Both the position numbers and the translations under genes were made by a program. Under the pieces are notes generated by a model. The model did no database searches, was not told the origin of the DNA, and saw only the letters and a program-made list of their open reading frames with translations. 64,000 bases of DNA from Candidatus Poseidoniia archaeon. GTDB taxonomy: Archaea > Thermoplasmatota > Poseidoniia > MGIII > CG-Epi1. The stretch is from contig JASMLC010000007.1 of assembly GCA_030748895.1 (NCBI GenBank), positions 1 through 64,000 of the forward strand, in the 5' to 3' direction. This document shows, one piece after another, positions 48,696 to 57,541 of this stretch (within the stretch, counting starts at the first letter, position 1; each line of letters begins with the position of its first letter).

Positions 48696-48988
48696 GCGTC
48701 ACCCACCGGGAAGCCCATGTCGCCCAGGATTACCTTCACGTTGCGAGTGTGGTTGCCCTGCAGCTCGATGGCACCATCCTTGTAGGTGCCGCCGGTGGCG
48801 CACTTGGTCTTCAACGTCTTGAGCAGGTCGGGAATGTCAATATCGCTGCCGAGCCCCTCGAGTACAGTCATCAGCTTGCCGTAGCGCCGCTTCTCGATGC
48901 GCACGCGAATTTCCTGCTGCTCGCGCGCGATATCCTCGCAAACGCAGATTTCGACCGGCAGTGCGCAGGTGGAACAGATGTCAGCCAT
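48692..48988 (-). CDS. Translation initiation factor aIF1 (SUI1)
   Basis: 98 residues. An N-terminal zinc-like cluster (CSTCALPVEICVCED) is followed by the SUI1 fold: EIRVRIEKRRYGKLMTVLEG, LKTKCATGGTYKDGAIELQG and the loop HTRNVKVILGDMG. It controls start-codon selection. Placement between rpl29 and rnp1 occurs in several euryarchaea. Overlaps both neighbours. Confidence 0.95.
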   Translation of the reverse strand: MADICSTCALPVEICVCEDIAREQQEIRVRIEKRRYGKLMTVLEGLGSDIDIPDLLKTLKTKCATGGTYKDGAIELQGNHTRNVKVILGDMGFPVGDA

Positions 48989-49187
48989 AGCGTTCCCCCA
49001 GTTCGCGCATCACGGTCTGCAGTCGCGCCACCTGCTTGCGCAGCGAACGCATCTTGCCGGGCGACGCGGGCTGTCCGCCCATCGATGCGACACCGCGCTC
49101 GTGCATCAGCTCGCTGCGCAGCTCGCCCAGTCGCGCAACGCGCTCCTCGGGCGCCAGCTCGCGCAGTGCGGCGGCCTTGCGGCTCAC
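48981..49187 (-). CDS. rpl29: Ribosomal protein uL29
   Basis: 68 residues forming two helices: LRELAPEERVARLGELRSEL and MRSLRKQVARLQTVMRELGE, joined by a Gly/Pro loop. It sits at the polypeptide exit. Overlaps rps3 by 4 nt and aIF1 by 8 nt. Confidence 0.93.
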   Translation of the reverse strand: MSRKAAALRELAPEERVARLGELRSELMHERGVASMGGQPASPGKMRSLRKQVARLQTVMRELGERYG

Positions 49188-49945
49188 TTTGAATCCTCCT
49201 TGGCATCCTTCGTGGGCGGCTCTTCGGCTGCTGCCTCGGCCGGGGCTTCCGCAGCTTCCTTGTCCGTTTCCGGCTGCGCCTCGCCTTCGTGGGCGGCCTC
49301 TGCGTCCGCTTCGGCGTCCGCCGCTTCCGCGGGCGGCTCTGGCACGGCGGCCGGCTCGACGGTGATTTCGGCCGGCAGTTTCGCGTCGGGCGGCATGATG
49401 ACGACCTTGACGCCGATGGTGCCCGGCTTCAGCTTCGCCTGCGCGTAGCCGACCTTCATCAGCTCCAGTGCGGGCTCGCCGCAGTGCTTGATGTGGCCTT
49501 CGATAAACTTCTCGGTGCGGTGCCGCAGACCGGTCAGCTTGCCGGCAATCGTAATCTGGCAGCCGCGTGCGCCGGCGCCCATGATGCGCTGCAGCATTGA
49601 GTTACCCGCACGGCGATAGTTCCAGCCGCGCTCGAGCGTGTTGGCGACCTTCGACGCCATCACGCCGGGGTTCAGCGCCCAGGTTTCCACCTCGGCCGCC
49701 TCGACCTGCAGGTTTTCGTAGCCGAAAGTGCGCTCCATCTCCTCGGTCAGCCGGTTGATGTCGACGCCCTTGCGGCCGATGACGATGCCAGGACGCTCGG
49801 CCTGGATGCGGACGTGCGTTCCCAGCGGGGTGCGCTGGATGGAGAGCCCGCCGAAACCGGCGCGCGCCACCTCCTTGCGGACGAAGTCGTGGACCAGCAT
49901 GCGCCGCACGCGCTCCTCAACCATCTCGCGCGCGATAGTCGTCAT
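49184..49945 (-). CDS. rps3: Ribosomal protein uS3 with acidic Ala/Glu-rich C-terminal tail
   Basis: 253 residues from the ATG at 49945. The N-terminal KH domain shows RPGIVIGRKGVDINRLTEEM, and the C-terminal S3 domain ARGCQITIAGKLTGLRHRTE and KPGTIGVKVVIMPPDAKLP. A ~55-residue Ala/Glu/Asp/Pro tail follows, unlike compact S3. It lines the mRNA entry. Confidence 0.95.
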   Translation of the reverse strand: MTTIAREMVEERVRRMLVHDFVRKEVARAGFGGLSIQRTPLGTHVRIQAERPGIVIGRKGVDINRLTEEMERTFGYENLQVEAAEVETWALNPGVMASKVANTLERGWNYRRAGNSMLQRIMGAGARGCQITIAGKLTGLRHRTEKFIEGHIKHCGEPALELMKVGYAQAKLKPGTIGVKVVIMPPDAKLPAEITVEPAAVPEPPAEAADAEADAEAAHEGEAQPETDKEAAEAPAEAAAEEPPTKDAKEDSK

Positions 49946-50394
49946 TCGATACCCTCCAGCACGACTTCGACGTTGGCGGTCTCGCGCATTTTGGGTGTGG
50001 CGCGGCCGCGCGCTCGCGGGAAACGTGCCTCGAAGGCGGGTCCGCGCGACGTAGCGACATGCACGATGCGCCATTCGTCAATGTCAAGGTGCATCGTCTC
50101 GCCGTTGCTCTGCGCCGACTCGATGACTTTCAGGATGGCGGCGGCCGCCTTGCGCGGGTAGCGCCCTGCGGCGCGGCCCTTGCCCTTGCGGTGCCCCACC
50201 TTGCCGGCGTGTCGCGTGAACGGGACCGGCTCGCGCATGTCGATTACGCGCCCGAGATAGCCGCGCGCGCGCTCGAGTTCCATCCCGCGGATAGCGCGAC
50301 AGATTTCGCGCGCATGGCGTGGGGAGATTGCCATCTCCTTGCCGCGCGCGGCGGCATGGATTTCGGGGTCGTAGGGGAACGAATAGCCTTTCAT
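49942..50394 (-). CDS. rpl22: Ribosomal protein uL22
   Basis: 150 residues, the archaeal long form. It begins MKGYSFPYDPEIHAAARGKE, with ISPRHAREICRAIRGMELER, and HVATSRGPAFEARFPRARGR in the hairpin that lines the exit tunnel. Overlaps rps19 and rps3 by 4 nt. Confidence 0.95.
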   Translation of the reverse strand: MKGYSFPYDPEIHAAARGKEMAISPRHAREICRAIRGMELERARGYLGRVIDMREPVPFTRHAGKVGHRKGKGRAAGRYPRKAAAAILKVIESAQSNGETMHLDIDEWRIVHVATSRGPAFEARFPRARGRATPKMRETANVEVVLEGIE

Positions 50395-50855
50395 TTGAGT
50401 GGCATAAACTTGGATGAACGGGTCGCCCCAACGCCGGGCCCCGTATGCGTGGGCGGTGTGCGCGTCTGCGCAAACTCGCCGAAGTAGTGGCCTACCATCT
50501 CCGGCTGCACTTCTATCTCGACGAACTCATGCCCGTCGTAGATGGCAAACTTGCGGCCGATGAACTGGGGAATTACAATCATTTCGCGGCGATGAGTGCG
50601 GATTACCGCGTCGGGGTCTGCTTCGGCATCCCAGATTATCTTCGCCTGCTCGCGCGTCAGCCCGCGGGTGAACGAGCGGCGCTGGCGCGACGGCATCAGC
50701 TCCAGGAACTCCTCGAGCGAGAGCGCCTTCAGCGCGTCGACGGTCAGCCCGCGGTAGGTGTATTCCTTCTTGCGGCGGACCTGTACGCCTGCGCGCCTCT
50801 TCCGCTCGCGCCTGCGCGCGGCCTTCGGCGTCGCCGACTTGCGCTGGCGGGCCAT
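50391..50855 (-). CDS. rps19: Ribosomal protein uS19
   Basis: 154 residues. A basic N terminus (ARRRERKRRAGVQVRRKKEY) and YRGLTVDALKALSLEEFLEL precede the conserved MIVIPQFIGRKFAIYDGHEF and FAQTRTPPTHTGPGVGATRS. It is in the small-subunit head. Start abuts the rpl2 stop (1-nt overlap). Confidence 0.95.
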   Translation of the reverse strand: MARQRKSATPKAARRRERKRRAGVQVRRKKEYTYRGLTVDALKALSLEEFLELMPSRQRRSFTRGLTREQAKIIWDAEADPDAVIRTHRREMIVIPQFIGRKFAIYDGHEFVEIEVQPEMVGHYFGEFAQTRTPPTHTGPGVGATRSSKFMPLK

Positions 50856-51553
50856 TAGCGCTTCGCCCCCGTGCGCTTGGGCGCGATATGGCCGACCTTG
50901 CGGCCGGGCGGCGTGTCGCGCGAGACCGACGACGGGATGCCGATGGTCTGCTTGCGGCCAGAGCCGTGCGGGTGGTCAACTGCGTTCATCGCCACGCCGC
51001 GGACCTTGGGCCAGATGCGGGCGCGTGAGCGGTTGCGGTGGAAATTCTTGCCAGCCTTGCCAATCGGCTTCTCGCCGCGGCCCGAGCCGGCGACCGCGCC
51101 AATCGTGGCACGGCACATGTTATCGAGCGTTTTGTGCTTGCGCGACGGGAGTCGCACAGTCGTCTGTTTGCCGTGCGAGACGACGACCGCGCGCTGCCCT
51201 GCAGCGCGCGCCAGCCGTCCGCCGTCACCCGGCTGCAGCTCGACATTGTAGACGCGTGTCCCTTCGGGGATTGAGCCAATGTAGACGGTGTTGCCGCGTG
51301 CGACTTCGGCACCGTGGCCGGCATCCACCGACTGCCCCACGCGCATCCCGTCGTGCGCCAGCATCATGTAATCGCCATCGCCGTCACGCACCTGCGCCAC
51401 GGGAGCCGAGCGCCCGGGGTCGTGGAGCAGCTTCTGGACAACGCCGCTGGAAGACTTGGCGCGCGGGTGGCGCACCTTGCCCTTGAAGCGGCTGTCGGTC
51501 GCGCGATAGCGGAAACCCCGCCCGCGCCGCCGGTTCATGATGCGCTTGCCCAT
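50855..51553 (-). CDS. rpl2: Ribosomal protein uL2
   Basis: 232 residues, compact archaeal form. GEGYRGTVH-like barrels are replaced here by GKVRHPRAKSSSGVVQKLL; the C-terminal WPKVRGVAMNAVDHPHGSGR holds the invariant His needed for peptidyl transfer. KRIMNRRRGRGFRYRATDSR opens the protein. Overlaps rpl23 by one base. Confidence 0.96.
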   Translation of the reverse strand: MGKRIMNRRRGRGFRYRATDSRFKGKVRHPRAKSSSGVVQKLLHDPGRSAPVAQVRDGDGDYMMLAHDGMRVGQSVDAGHGAEVARGNTVYIGSIPEGTRVYNVELQPGDGGRLARAAGQRAVVVSHGKQTTVRLPSRKHKTLDNMCRATIGAVAGSGRGEKPIGKAGKNFHRNRSRARIWPKVRGVAMNAVDHPHGSGRKQTIGIPSSVSRDTPPGRKVGHIAPKRTGAKR

Positions 51554-51807
51554 CAGAGAATCCCCAGTCTGTTGCTCAGGTCTTCTGCCGAATGGTCGGC
51601 TGTCAGCGTGACGATGGCGAGCTTGCCTTCCTTCGTGATGCGGGTGTTGACTTTCAGTGCCTCGACCTGGAACAGGTCCTGCACCGCAGCGTGGATGTCG
51701 GGCTTGGTCGAAGTGCGAGAAACGTAGAACTCGAGTTTGTTGTCATCGAGCATGTAGAGTGCGCGCTCCTTCGAACGGGGGCTCAGGATAACGCGATGCG
51801 AACTCAC
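51553..51807 (-). CDS. rpl23: Ribosomal protein uL23
   Basis: 84 residues. VILSPRSKERALYMLDDNKL, EFYVSRTSTKPDIHAAVQDL, and KVNTRITKEGKLAIVTL are typical. It forms the SRP/translocon docking site at the tunnel exit. Overlaps rpl4 by 4 nt. Confidence 0.95.
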   Translation of the reverse strand: MSSHRVILSPRSKERALYMLDDNKLEFYVSRTSTKPDIHAAVQDLFQVEALKVNTRITKEGKLAIVTLTADHSAEDLSNRLGIL

Positions 51808-52583
51808 AGTCGCGCCTCCAGCGCCTTGAGCGCGGGCTGCGAAATAACCATCAGCCGACCCGGGTCGCCGCCCGGCGCGAGCATCTCGGTATTGAGCTGC
51901 GCCGTCGTCGTGACTTCGACTCCGCCAAGGTTGCGGAACGCACGCTCGCTGCCGTTGAACTCGGAGAGCACGACCAGCGTGCTCTTCGGGCGGCGGTAGC
52001 GCCGACCGCGCCGCTTGCCGCGACCAGCGCGCACCTTGCGCTCCGCGCCTCGCGCGAGTTCGGCGTCGAGCCCGAGTGCCGCCAGCAGATTCTGCGCGCG
52101 GCGGGTCAGCGACTCGCCCTCGTGCTTCGCTGCAAGAGATTCAATGTCCTTGCTGACGACGAAAGGCGTCGCCGCCTTCTCCGGCAGCCGGTGACCGCGT
52201 CCGGCGACTACGGTCGCGTCGGCGGTGGCTGCGAGCGCCGAGCGGAACGCAACACGGCGTTCGCGCGCGTTCATCTTCAGCCCCCACTCCTTCGATGGCT
52301 TGGGCGGATGCGCCCGGCGGCCGCCGACGGTGTTGGGCGCCTCGGCTCCGCGTCCGACGGGGGTTCTGGGTGTGCGCGCCATCCCACGGCCCTTGCCGGG
52401 CCACTCGGCCGAGTGGCGCATACCGGCGCCAATCATCGCCCCGTAGGGCTGCCGGCGGTTGGCCTGCGCGGTTCGCACCGCACGGCGAATCAGGTCGGTG
52501 CGCACCGGGCCGTCAAACACGGTCGGCAGCACAGCCTTCGATTTCCCGGCCTTACCACTGATGCTGTAAACCGGGACTTTCAT
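51804..52583 (-). CDS. rpl4: Ribosomal protein uL4
   Basis: 259 residues. MKVPVYSISGKAGKSKAVLP and VFDGPVRTDLIRRAVRTAQA start the archaeal L4. The tunnel loop GMRHSAEWPGKGRGMARTPR and the C-terminal GGVEVTTTAQLNTEMLAPGG are conserved. It is a candidate regulator of its own operon by analogy with bacterial L4; not demonstrated here. Starts one base after the rpl3 stop region. Confidence 0.95.
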   Translation of the reverse strand: MKVPVYSISGKAGKSKAVLPTVFDGPVRTDLIRRAVRTAQANRRQPYGAMIGAGMRHSAEWPGKGRGMARTPRTPVGRGAEAPNTVGGRRAHPPKPSKEWGLKMNARERRVAFRSALAATADATVVAGRGHRLPEKAATPFVVSKDIESLAAKHEGESLTRRAQNLLAALGLDAELARGAERKVRAGRGKRRGRRYRRPKSTLVVLSEFNGSERAFRNLGGVEVTTTAQLNTEMLAPGGDPGRLMVISQPALKALEARL

Positions 52584-52584
52584 T

Positions 52585-53595
52585 TCAGGCCCCCTGCGCA
52601 GATTCCTGCGAAAGCATCGTGATTTCCGGGGCGACCTTCGAGTCGGCCGCGGTGCCGTGGAATCGAATTGCCTTGCGGAAGCGTATCAGTCGTTTCGACG
52701 GTCCTGGGAGCGAGCCGTGGAACAGGGCATACGGCCCTCGCACCAGCCCGTAGTGCAGGAAGCCCCCCTTGGGGTTGATATCGTCAGGATTGTCGCCGAC
52801 CCGCAGCAGTCGCTTGTTAAACTCGGTGCGCTGGTGGTAGCCGGTCTGCCCCGCCTGCGGGACGGTCGGCTTGACGTAGCCGGGATTGAATGGCCCCAGG
52901 TTACCAATCATGCGGCGGTGCTTGGAATTCTTGTGTGTCAGCAGCTTGACGCCCCAGCGCTTGACGTGGCCCTGAAAGCCTTTACCGGTCGTAATCGCAA
53001 TCGCATCGAGCATCTCGCCATCCTCGGCGAAGTCGGCCATCACGACCTCCTTGCCGAGCTTGCCCTTCGCGAAGGCGAGCTGCGTTGGCAGGTCGCCGCC
53101 GCGAACCGCCACCTCCATCACTTCGGGCTTCTTCTTCGGGACGCCCGAGATGAGCTTCGGCTGCGTCTGGACCAGCATGCGCACCTCGTCCAGGTCCGCC
53201 TCTTCAAGCTGCTTCCAGCGCGCCTTGCGGTCCTGTCCCGCGGGAAGCGGCAGCCGCCGTGCGAGCACCTCGTCCAGCTCCTCGGCCCAGACCTCGCTGA
53301 AGGTTCGCAGCCCGTAAGTGTCCTGAATGTAGCCGCGCACGCCGACGGCGAACATCGGCGGCACCTCGACCACCGTGACGGGCATTCGCACTTCCTGCCC
53401 CGCTGTGGTCGAAGTGCGGCGGTAGTCGACCGCCATGATGTGAGTCATCCCGACCTTGTAGCCCGCGAAGCCCTGCAGCTGCGGCTCGCTGTTGCCGCCA
53501 GCCGGCCAGCTGGAGACGTGCGGCGTTTCCGAACGCGCACGCTTGCGCGGGCTGTAGGCGCGAGAGCCTCGTCTAGGTTTGTGTGTCTTCGGCAT
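52585..53595 (-). CDS. rpl3: Ribosomal protein uL3, first gene of the ribosomal superoperon
   Basis: 336 residues, archaeal type. MPKTHKPRRGSRAYSPRKRA opens the protein, FAGYKVGMTHIMAVDYRRTS follows, and ITTGKGFQGHVKRWGVKLLT with GYHQRTEFNKRLLRVGDNPD reach toward the peptidyl transferase centre. It nucleates large-subunit assembly. Its ~145-nt leader holds two hairpins and is driven by a TATA box near 53765. Confidence 0.96.
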   Translation of the reverse strand: MPKTHKPRRGSRAYSPRKRARSETPHVSSWPAGGNSEPQLQGFAGYKVGMTHIMAVDYRRTSTTAGQEVRMPVTVVEVPPMFAVGVRGYIQDTYGLRTFSEVWAEELDEVLARRLPLPAGQDRKARWKQLEEADLDEVRMLVQTQPKLISGVPKKKPEVMEVAVRGGDLPTQLAFAKGKLGKEVVMADFAEDGEMLDAIAITTGKGFQGHVKRWGVKLLTHKNSKHRRMIGNLGPFNPGYVKPTVPQAGQTGYHQRTEFNKRLLRVGDNPDDINPKGGFLHYGLVRGPYALFHGSLPGPSKRLIRFRKAIRFHGTAADSKVAPEITMLSQESAQGA

Positions 53596-53668
53596 ATGCA
53601 GGCTTGCGCTCTCCCGTAGCAGGGACAGGCGCAGAACCGCGCTCTCCCGGGCAAACCGTGACGTCGTT

Positions 53669-53716
53669 CCCCGACGAGCAGGAATTAGCTCGCGGGGTGC
53701 GGGGATGATTACCCCG
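53669..53716 (-). promoter_or_regulatory. Two tandem hairpins in the leader of the rpl3 operon
   Basis: On the minus strand: CGGGG-TAATCAT-CCCCG (53716-53700), then CCCCGCGAGC-TAATTCCT-GCTCG(T)CGGGG (53697-53669), a 10-bp stem with one bulge. Flanking CGTTC and GAACG could enclose both. They lie 70-120 nt before the rpl3 ATG, where an r-protein autoregulatory or attenuation structure would be expected. Function not shown. Confidence 0.45.
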
Positions 53717-53760
53717 AACGTCTGGTTCAGCCAGGCGCGGCTCGCGTCGAAAAACGGACC

Positions 53761-53769
53761 CTATATAAG
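53761..53769 (-). promoter_or_regulatory. TATA box of the ribosomal superoperon
   Basis: Minus-strand CTTATATAG, just beyond the thiolase stop. Transcription would begin near 53740, giving an ~145-nt leader, much longer than at the mostly leaderless genes of this window. Confidence 0.5.
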
Positions 53770-53783
53770 CGCTGCCTTCGCTT

Positions 53784-54959
53784 TCACGACGATAGCTCTA
53801 CTTCAATCGCGGTCGCCATCCCGCCGCCCAGGCAGGCGGTCGCGAAGCCGCGCCGGCCGCCGGTGCGGCGCAGCGCGCTGATGAGCGTGATGACGATGCG
53901 TGCGCCGGAGCAGCCAATGGGGTGGCCGAGCGCTACGGCACCGCCGCACGGGTTCAGCTTCGCGTGGTGCAGGCCGAGCCCGCGCATCACCGCCACCGAT
54001 GCGGAAGCGAACGCCTCGTTGTGCTCGTAAAGGTCGTAATCCGCCTCCGTGCGACCGTTCTGTGCCCAGAGCTGCTGCACCGCGGGGACCGGTGCCCACA
54101 TGACTTCCATGGGCGCCAGCCCGGTCGCCGCCTGCGCCGTGATGGTCGCGAGCGGCGCGATGCCGTGCACCGCGGCGGTTTCGCGCGCCATCACCACCAG
54201 CGCCGCGCCGCCGTCGGAAATCTGTGAAGCGTTGCCGGCAGTCACGACGCCGTCGTCGCCGAAGACCGGCTTCAGCGCCGCGAGCGCCGCGGCCGACGCG
54301 TCGGCCCGGAAGCCCTCGTCGCGCGTCACGTCGCCTTGCGGAGTCGCGACCGGGACGATTTCGTCCGCATACCAGCCGGCGTCGGTGGCGTGCGCGGCAC
54401 GGCGGTGCGATTCGAGCGCGAAGGCGTCGCTGTCGGCGCGGCTGACGTCGCGCGTGTCGGCGACGTGGTCGCCGGTGCAGCCCATGGCAACGTCGTGGTA
54501 GGGGTCGCAGAGCCCGTCGTGGAACAGGTGGTCGACCGGCTCGCTGCCGGTATCGGGCTCCCACTTGCGCCGCCCAATCAGGAACGGTGCGCGCGACATC
54601 GACTCCATGCCTCCCGCGACGACAACGTCATGCTCGCCGGCGCGGATGGCGCTGGCGCCGTTCATCAGCGCCTTCATCCCCGAGCCGCACATCTTGTTGA
54701 TGCTGTACGCCGGGACCGCATCCGGCAGTCCGCCGCCGAGCGCCGCCTGCCGGGCGGGGTGCTGCCCCAGCCCGGCCGGGAGCACAATCCCCATCACCAC
54801 CTCGTCGACCGCTTCCGGCGCGACGCCGCCCCGCTCCACCGCGGCGCGGATGGCGGTCGCCCCCAGCTCGGGCGCGCTGACCCCAGCCAGCGCGCCGCCG
54901 AACTTGCTTTGCGGCGTGCGGGCGAAGCTGACGATAACCGGGTCGCGGGCGGCGGTCAT
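53784..54959 (-). CDS. Acetyl-CoA C-acetyltransferase (thiolase)
   Basis: 391 residues from the ATG at 54959, normal thiolase length; the earlier open frame is shadow. The nucleophile is in INKMCGSGMKALMNGA (Cys near 90), the GHPIGCSGARIVITL motif holds the catalytic His and the second Cys follows, and FATACLGGGMATAIEVE closes the protein. This is the bacterial-type biosynthetic/degradative thiolase (AtoB-like), not the HMG-CoA-coupled archaeal DUF35 pair. It condenses or cleaves acetoacetyl-CoA. GGAATAATAG about 24 nt upstream may be its TATA element. Confidence 0.94.
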   Translation of the reverse strand: MTAARDPVIVSFARTPQSKFGGALAGVSAPELGATAIRAAVERGGVAPEAVDEVVMGIVLPAGLGQHPARQAALGGGLPDAVPAYSINKMCGSGMKALMNGASAIRAGEHDVVVAGGMESMSRAPFLIGRRKWEPDTGSEPVDHLFHDGLCDPYHDVAMGCTGDHVADTRDVSRADSDAFALESHRRAAHATDAGWYADEIVPVATPQGDVTRDEGFRADASAAALAALKPVFGDDGVVTAGNASQISDGGAALVVMARETAAVHGIAPLATITAQAATGLAPMEVMWAPVPAVQQLWAQNGRTEADYDLYEHNEAFASASVAVMRGLGLHHAKLNPCGGAVALGHPIGCSGARIVITLISALRRTGGRRGFATACLGGGMATAIEVELSS

Positions 54960-55033
54960 TGGCGGGGGAGTGTCGCGGGAATAATAGCACTTGGGGGAAG
55001 CCATTAAACCGGCAGCAGGGTCCGCAGCGCGCA

Positions 55034-57526
55034 ATGCCGGAATTCCGGATTTCCGAGAAACGCTGGTCGGTCGACCTTGAGCAGCGCATCCAGCGCGAGC
55101 ACTACGGCGACCCCGCCGCATACGAGCGTCGCTACGGCTTCGACCCCGCTTCGGGACGCGAGCTGTTCGTGATTGATACGCCGCCGCCCTACCCGTCGGG
55201 GACGTGGCACATCGGCGCCGTCGCGCACTACTCGATGATTGACGTCATTGCGCGCAGCCAGCGGCTGCTCGGCAAGGAAGTCAAGTTCCCGTGGGGCGTC
55301 GACCGCAACGGCATCAACGTCGAGTTCACCGTCGAGAAGAAGCACGGTCGCAAGATGCGCAGCTGGGAGCGCGGCGAATTCCTTGATTTGTGCCGCGAAA
55401 CCATCGAGGGCTACACTCGCGAAATGCGACATATCGCGCGCCGCGTGGGGCTCTCGTGCGACTTCGAGAACGAATACCAGACCGACGCCGCCGACTACCG
55501 CGCGGTGACGCAATCCATCTTCGTCGACCTGTTCCGCCGCGGCGAAATCGTCGAAGCGCTGCGGCCGAATCTCTATGACCCGGTCGAGGGCACGACCATC
55601 GCCGAGGCGGAGGTGACACGCTTGCAACGCAACACGCGGCTGCTGGACGTGCGCTGGTCGCCCGTAGATGGTGGCGATGATGTCATCATCGCCACCACAC
55701 GCCCCGAGCTGATATGCGCCTGCGGCGTCGTCATCGTGCATCCCGACGACCAGCGCTACGCACACCTTGTCGGCCAGAAGCTGCGGCTGCCGCTCCCCGC
55801 GGGCGACCGCGCAGCCGAGGTGGAGGTGCGCAGCCGCGCCAGCGTCGACATGGAGTTCGGCAGCGGGGTGCTGATGGTCTGCTCCTTCGGCGACCAGAAC
55901 GACGTCGCGGTCTTCCGCGACATGCGGCTGGAGCCGTTCGCCGCCATCGGCCTTGATGGCTGCATGACTGCCGTCGCGGGGCCGCTGGCCGGCCTGCCGG
56001 TGGCGGAAGCGCGGAAGCGCGCGACCGAGCTGCTCGAGGCGGAAGGGCGCATTGCCGTGAGCGTCGAACGCGAGCAGGAAATCCCGGTCTCCGAGCGCGG
56101 CAAGAACCCGATTGAAATAATCCTGCTCAAGGAGTGGTACGTGCGGCAGACGCACATTCTGGAGCGGATGTGCGAATTGGCGGACAAAATCAATTTCGTT
56201 CCGCCGCGCAACAAGCAGTTCCTGCTCGACTGGATGGAGGGCATCAGCATTGACTGGCCGGTCTCGCGCCGTCGCTGGTACCACACCGAAATCCCGGTCT
56301 GGTATTCCGCCGACCGCAGCCGCGTCGTCCTGCCGCCCGCCGGCAGCTACGTCCAGCCGTGGCGCGAAGCGCCGCCCGCCGGCTCGACTGTGCTGGACCG
56401 CGAAAGCCGCAAGGAGCTCGGCAGCTACGGGGCGCTGGCGGGCGAGCTGGGGGAACTGGAGGGTGAGGAGAAGGTGTTCGACACCTGGATGGACTCGTCG
56501 AACTCGAACCTGTTCGTCAGCGGCTACCTTGGCGACGACGACCTTTTCGAGCGTGCGTTCCCGACGACACTGCGCCCGCAGGGCAAGGAAATCGTGCGCA
56601 CCTGGCTCTACTACACGCTGCTCAAGAGCGCGCTCTTGCTCGACAGGCCGGGTTTCGCCAACGTCTGGATTGATGGATTGGGAATGGACCCGTGGGGGCG
56701 CAAGATGTCCAAGTCGCTCGGCAACGGCATCGACGCCGAATCGGTGCTCGAGTGCGGCGCTGGCGGCCGTACCGGCTCGTGGAAGGTCCGTGGCCCGGGC
56801 GGCAAGCAGGTGACGCTGCGCGCCAACAAAGTTGGCTCCGAGTGCTTCCGGCTCTGGAAGGCGTGCGACGCGCAGGTGGGTGACGATTTCCAGATTAACC
56901 CGGAGGAAATCGAGGCCAAGTATTTCGGCGTGCTCACCAAGATTTTCAACGTCGCGCGCTTCGCGTCGCAATTCCCCGTGCCCGACATGGCGCAGCGCCC
57001 CGAACTGGCGCCCGAAGACCGCTGGCTGCTGGCCGAGTTTTCGGCAGTGCTCGACACGGTCGAGCGTGGCTATCGCGCCATCGACATTTTCCGCGGCACG
57101 CAGGCGCTGAAGCAGTTCGGCACCGGGCTCTTCCCGGGCCACTGGCTCGAGATGGCCAAGCAGCGGCTCTACGACGGCGACGCATCGGCAACGTGGACGC
57201 TGCACTGCGCACTGCACGACCTGCTGGTGATGCTCTCGCCCATCTGTCCCTTCTTCTGCCATTTCCTGTCGGAGACGCTCTACGGCCGCAGCGCCGTCGA
57301 ACAGCGCGAGTTCCCCGCGCCACCGCTGGCGGAACTCGCCGCCGGAGCCCCACAAGGCGACCGACTGCGCGCGCTCACAGCAGCGCTGGTCGAGTTCAAC
57401 TCAGCAACCTGGAAAGCGAAGAAGGACGCCGGACTCTCGCTCGCGGCCGAGATTGAGGGTATCGCGGTACCGGAAGCGCTCGTGGAGTTCGGCGACGCGT
57501 TGCGGGCGATGCATAAGCTGGGATAA
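55034..57526 (+). CDS. valS: Valyl-tRNA synthetase (archaeal type)
   Basis: 830 residues from the ATG at 55034, with CCATTAAACC about 28 nt upstream as TATA box. IDTPPPYPSGTWHIGAVAHY is the archaeal ValRS HIGH region. The editing CP1 domain follows (IIATTRPELICACGVVIVHP). VFDTWMDSSNSNLFVSG, TTLRPQGKEIVRTWLYYTLL and GRKMSKSLGN (KMSKS near 557) complete the class Ia core, with a helical anticodon domain after it. FPWGVDRNGINVEFTVE, in place of the usual GWDCHGLPTE, is a notable variant. IleRS/LeuRS are less likely by motif. Confidence 0.88.
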   Translation: MPEFRISEKRWSVDLEQRIQREHYGDPAAYERRYGFDPASGRELFVIDTPPPYPSGTWHIGAVAHYSMIDVIARSQRLLGKEVKFPWGVDRNGINVEFTVEKKHGRKMRSWERGEFLDLCRETIEGYTREMRHIARRVGLSCDFENEYQTDAADYRAVTQSIFVDLFRRGEIVEALRPNLYDPVEGTTIAEAEVTRLQRNTRLLDVRWSPVDGGDDVIIATTRPELICACGVVIVHPDDQRYAHLVGQKLRLPLPAGDRAAEVEVRSRASVDMEFGSGVLMVCSFGDQNDVAVFRDMRLEPFAAIGLDGCMTAVAGPLAGLPVAEARKRATELLEAEGRIAVSVEREQEIPVSERGKNPIEIILLKEWYVRQTHILERMCELADKINFVPPRNKQFLLDWMEGISIDWPVSRRRWYHTEIPVWYSADRSRVVLPPAGSYVQPWREAPPAGSTVLDRESRKELGSYGALAGELGELEGEEKVFDTWMDSSNSNLFVSGYLGDDDLFERAFPTTLRPQGKEIVRTWLYYTLLKSALLLDRPGFANVWIDGLGMDPWGRKMSKSLGNGIDAESVLECGAGGRTGSWKVRGPGGKQVTLRANKVGSECFRLWKACDAQVGDDFQINPEEIEAKYFGVLTKIFNVARFASQFPVPDMAQRPELAPEDRWLLAEFSAVLDTVERGYRAIDIFRGTQALKQFGTGLFPGHWLEMAKQRLYDGDASATWTLHCALHDLLVMLSPICPFFCHFLSETLYGRSAVEQREFPAPPLAELAAGAPQGDRLRALTAALVEFNSATWKAKKDAGLSLAAEIEGIAVPEALVEFGDALRAMHKLG

Positions 57527-57541
57527 TTCCTCCGACGACCG

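Noticed and set aside
54960-55033. Start of valS at 54959
   Set aside because: The extra 25 residues cover the divergent promoter region; the TATA-like element 28 nt before the ATG at 55034 supports the shorter form.
55004-57355. 783-codon open frame on the minus strand opposite valS
   Set aside because: It lies entirely antisense to a gene with full ValRS motifs; its product is Arg/His/Ala-rich with no domain, a typical shadow in GC-rich DNA.
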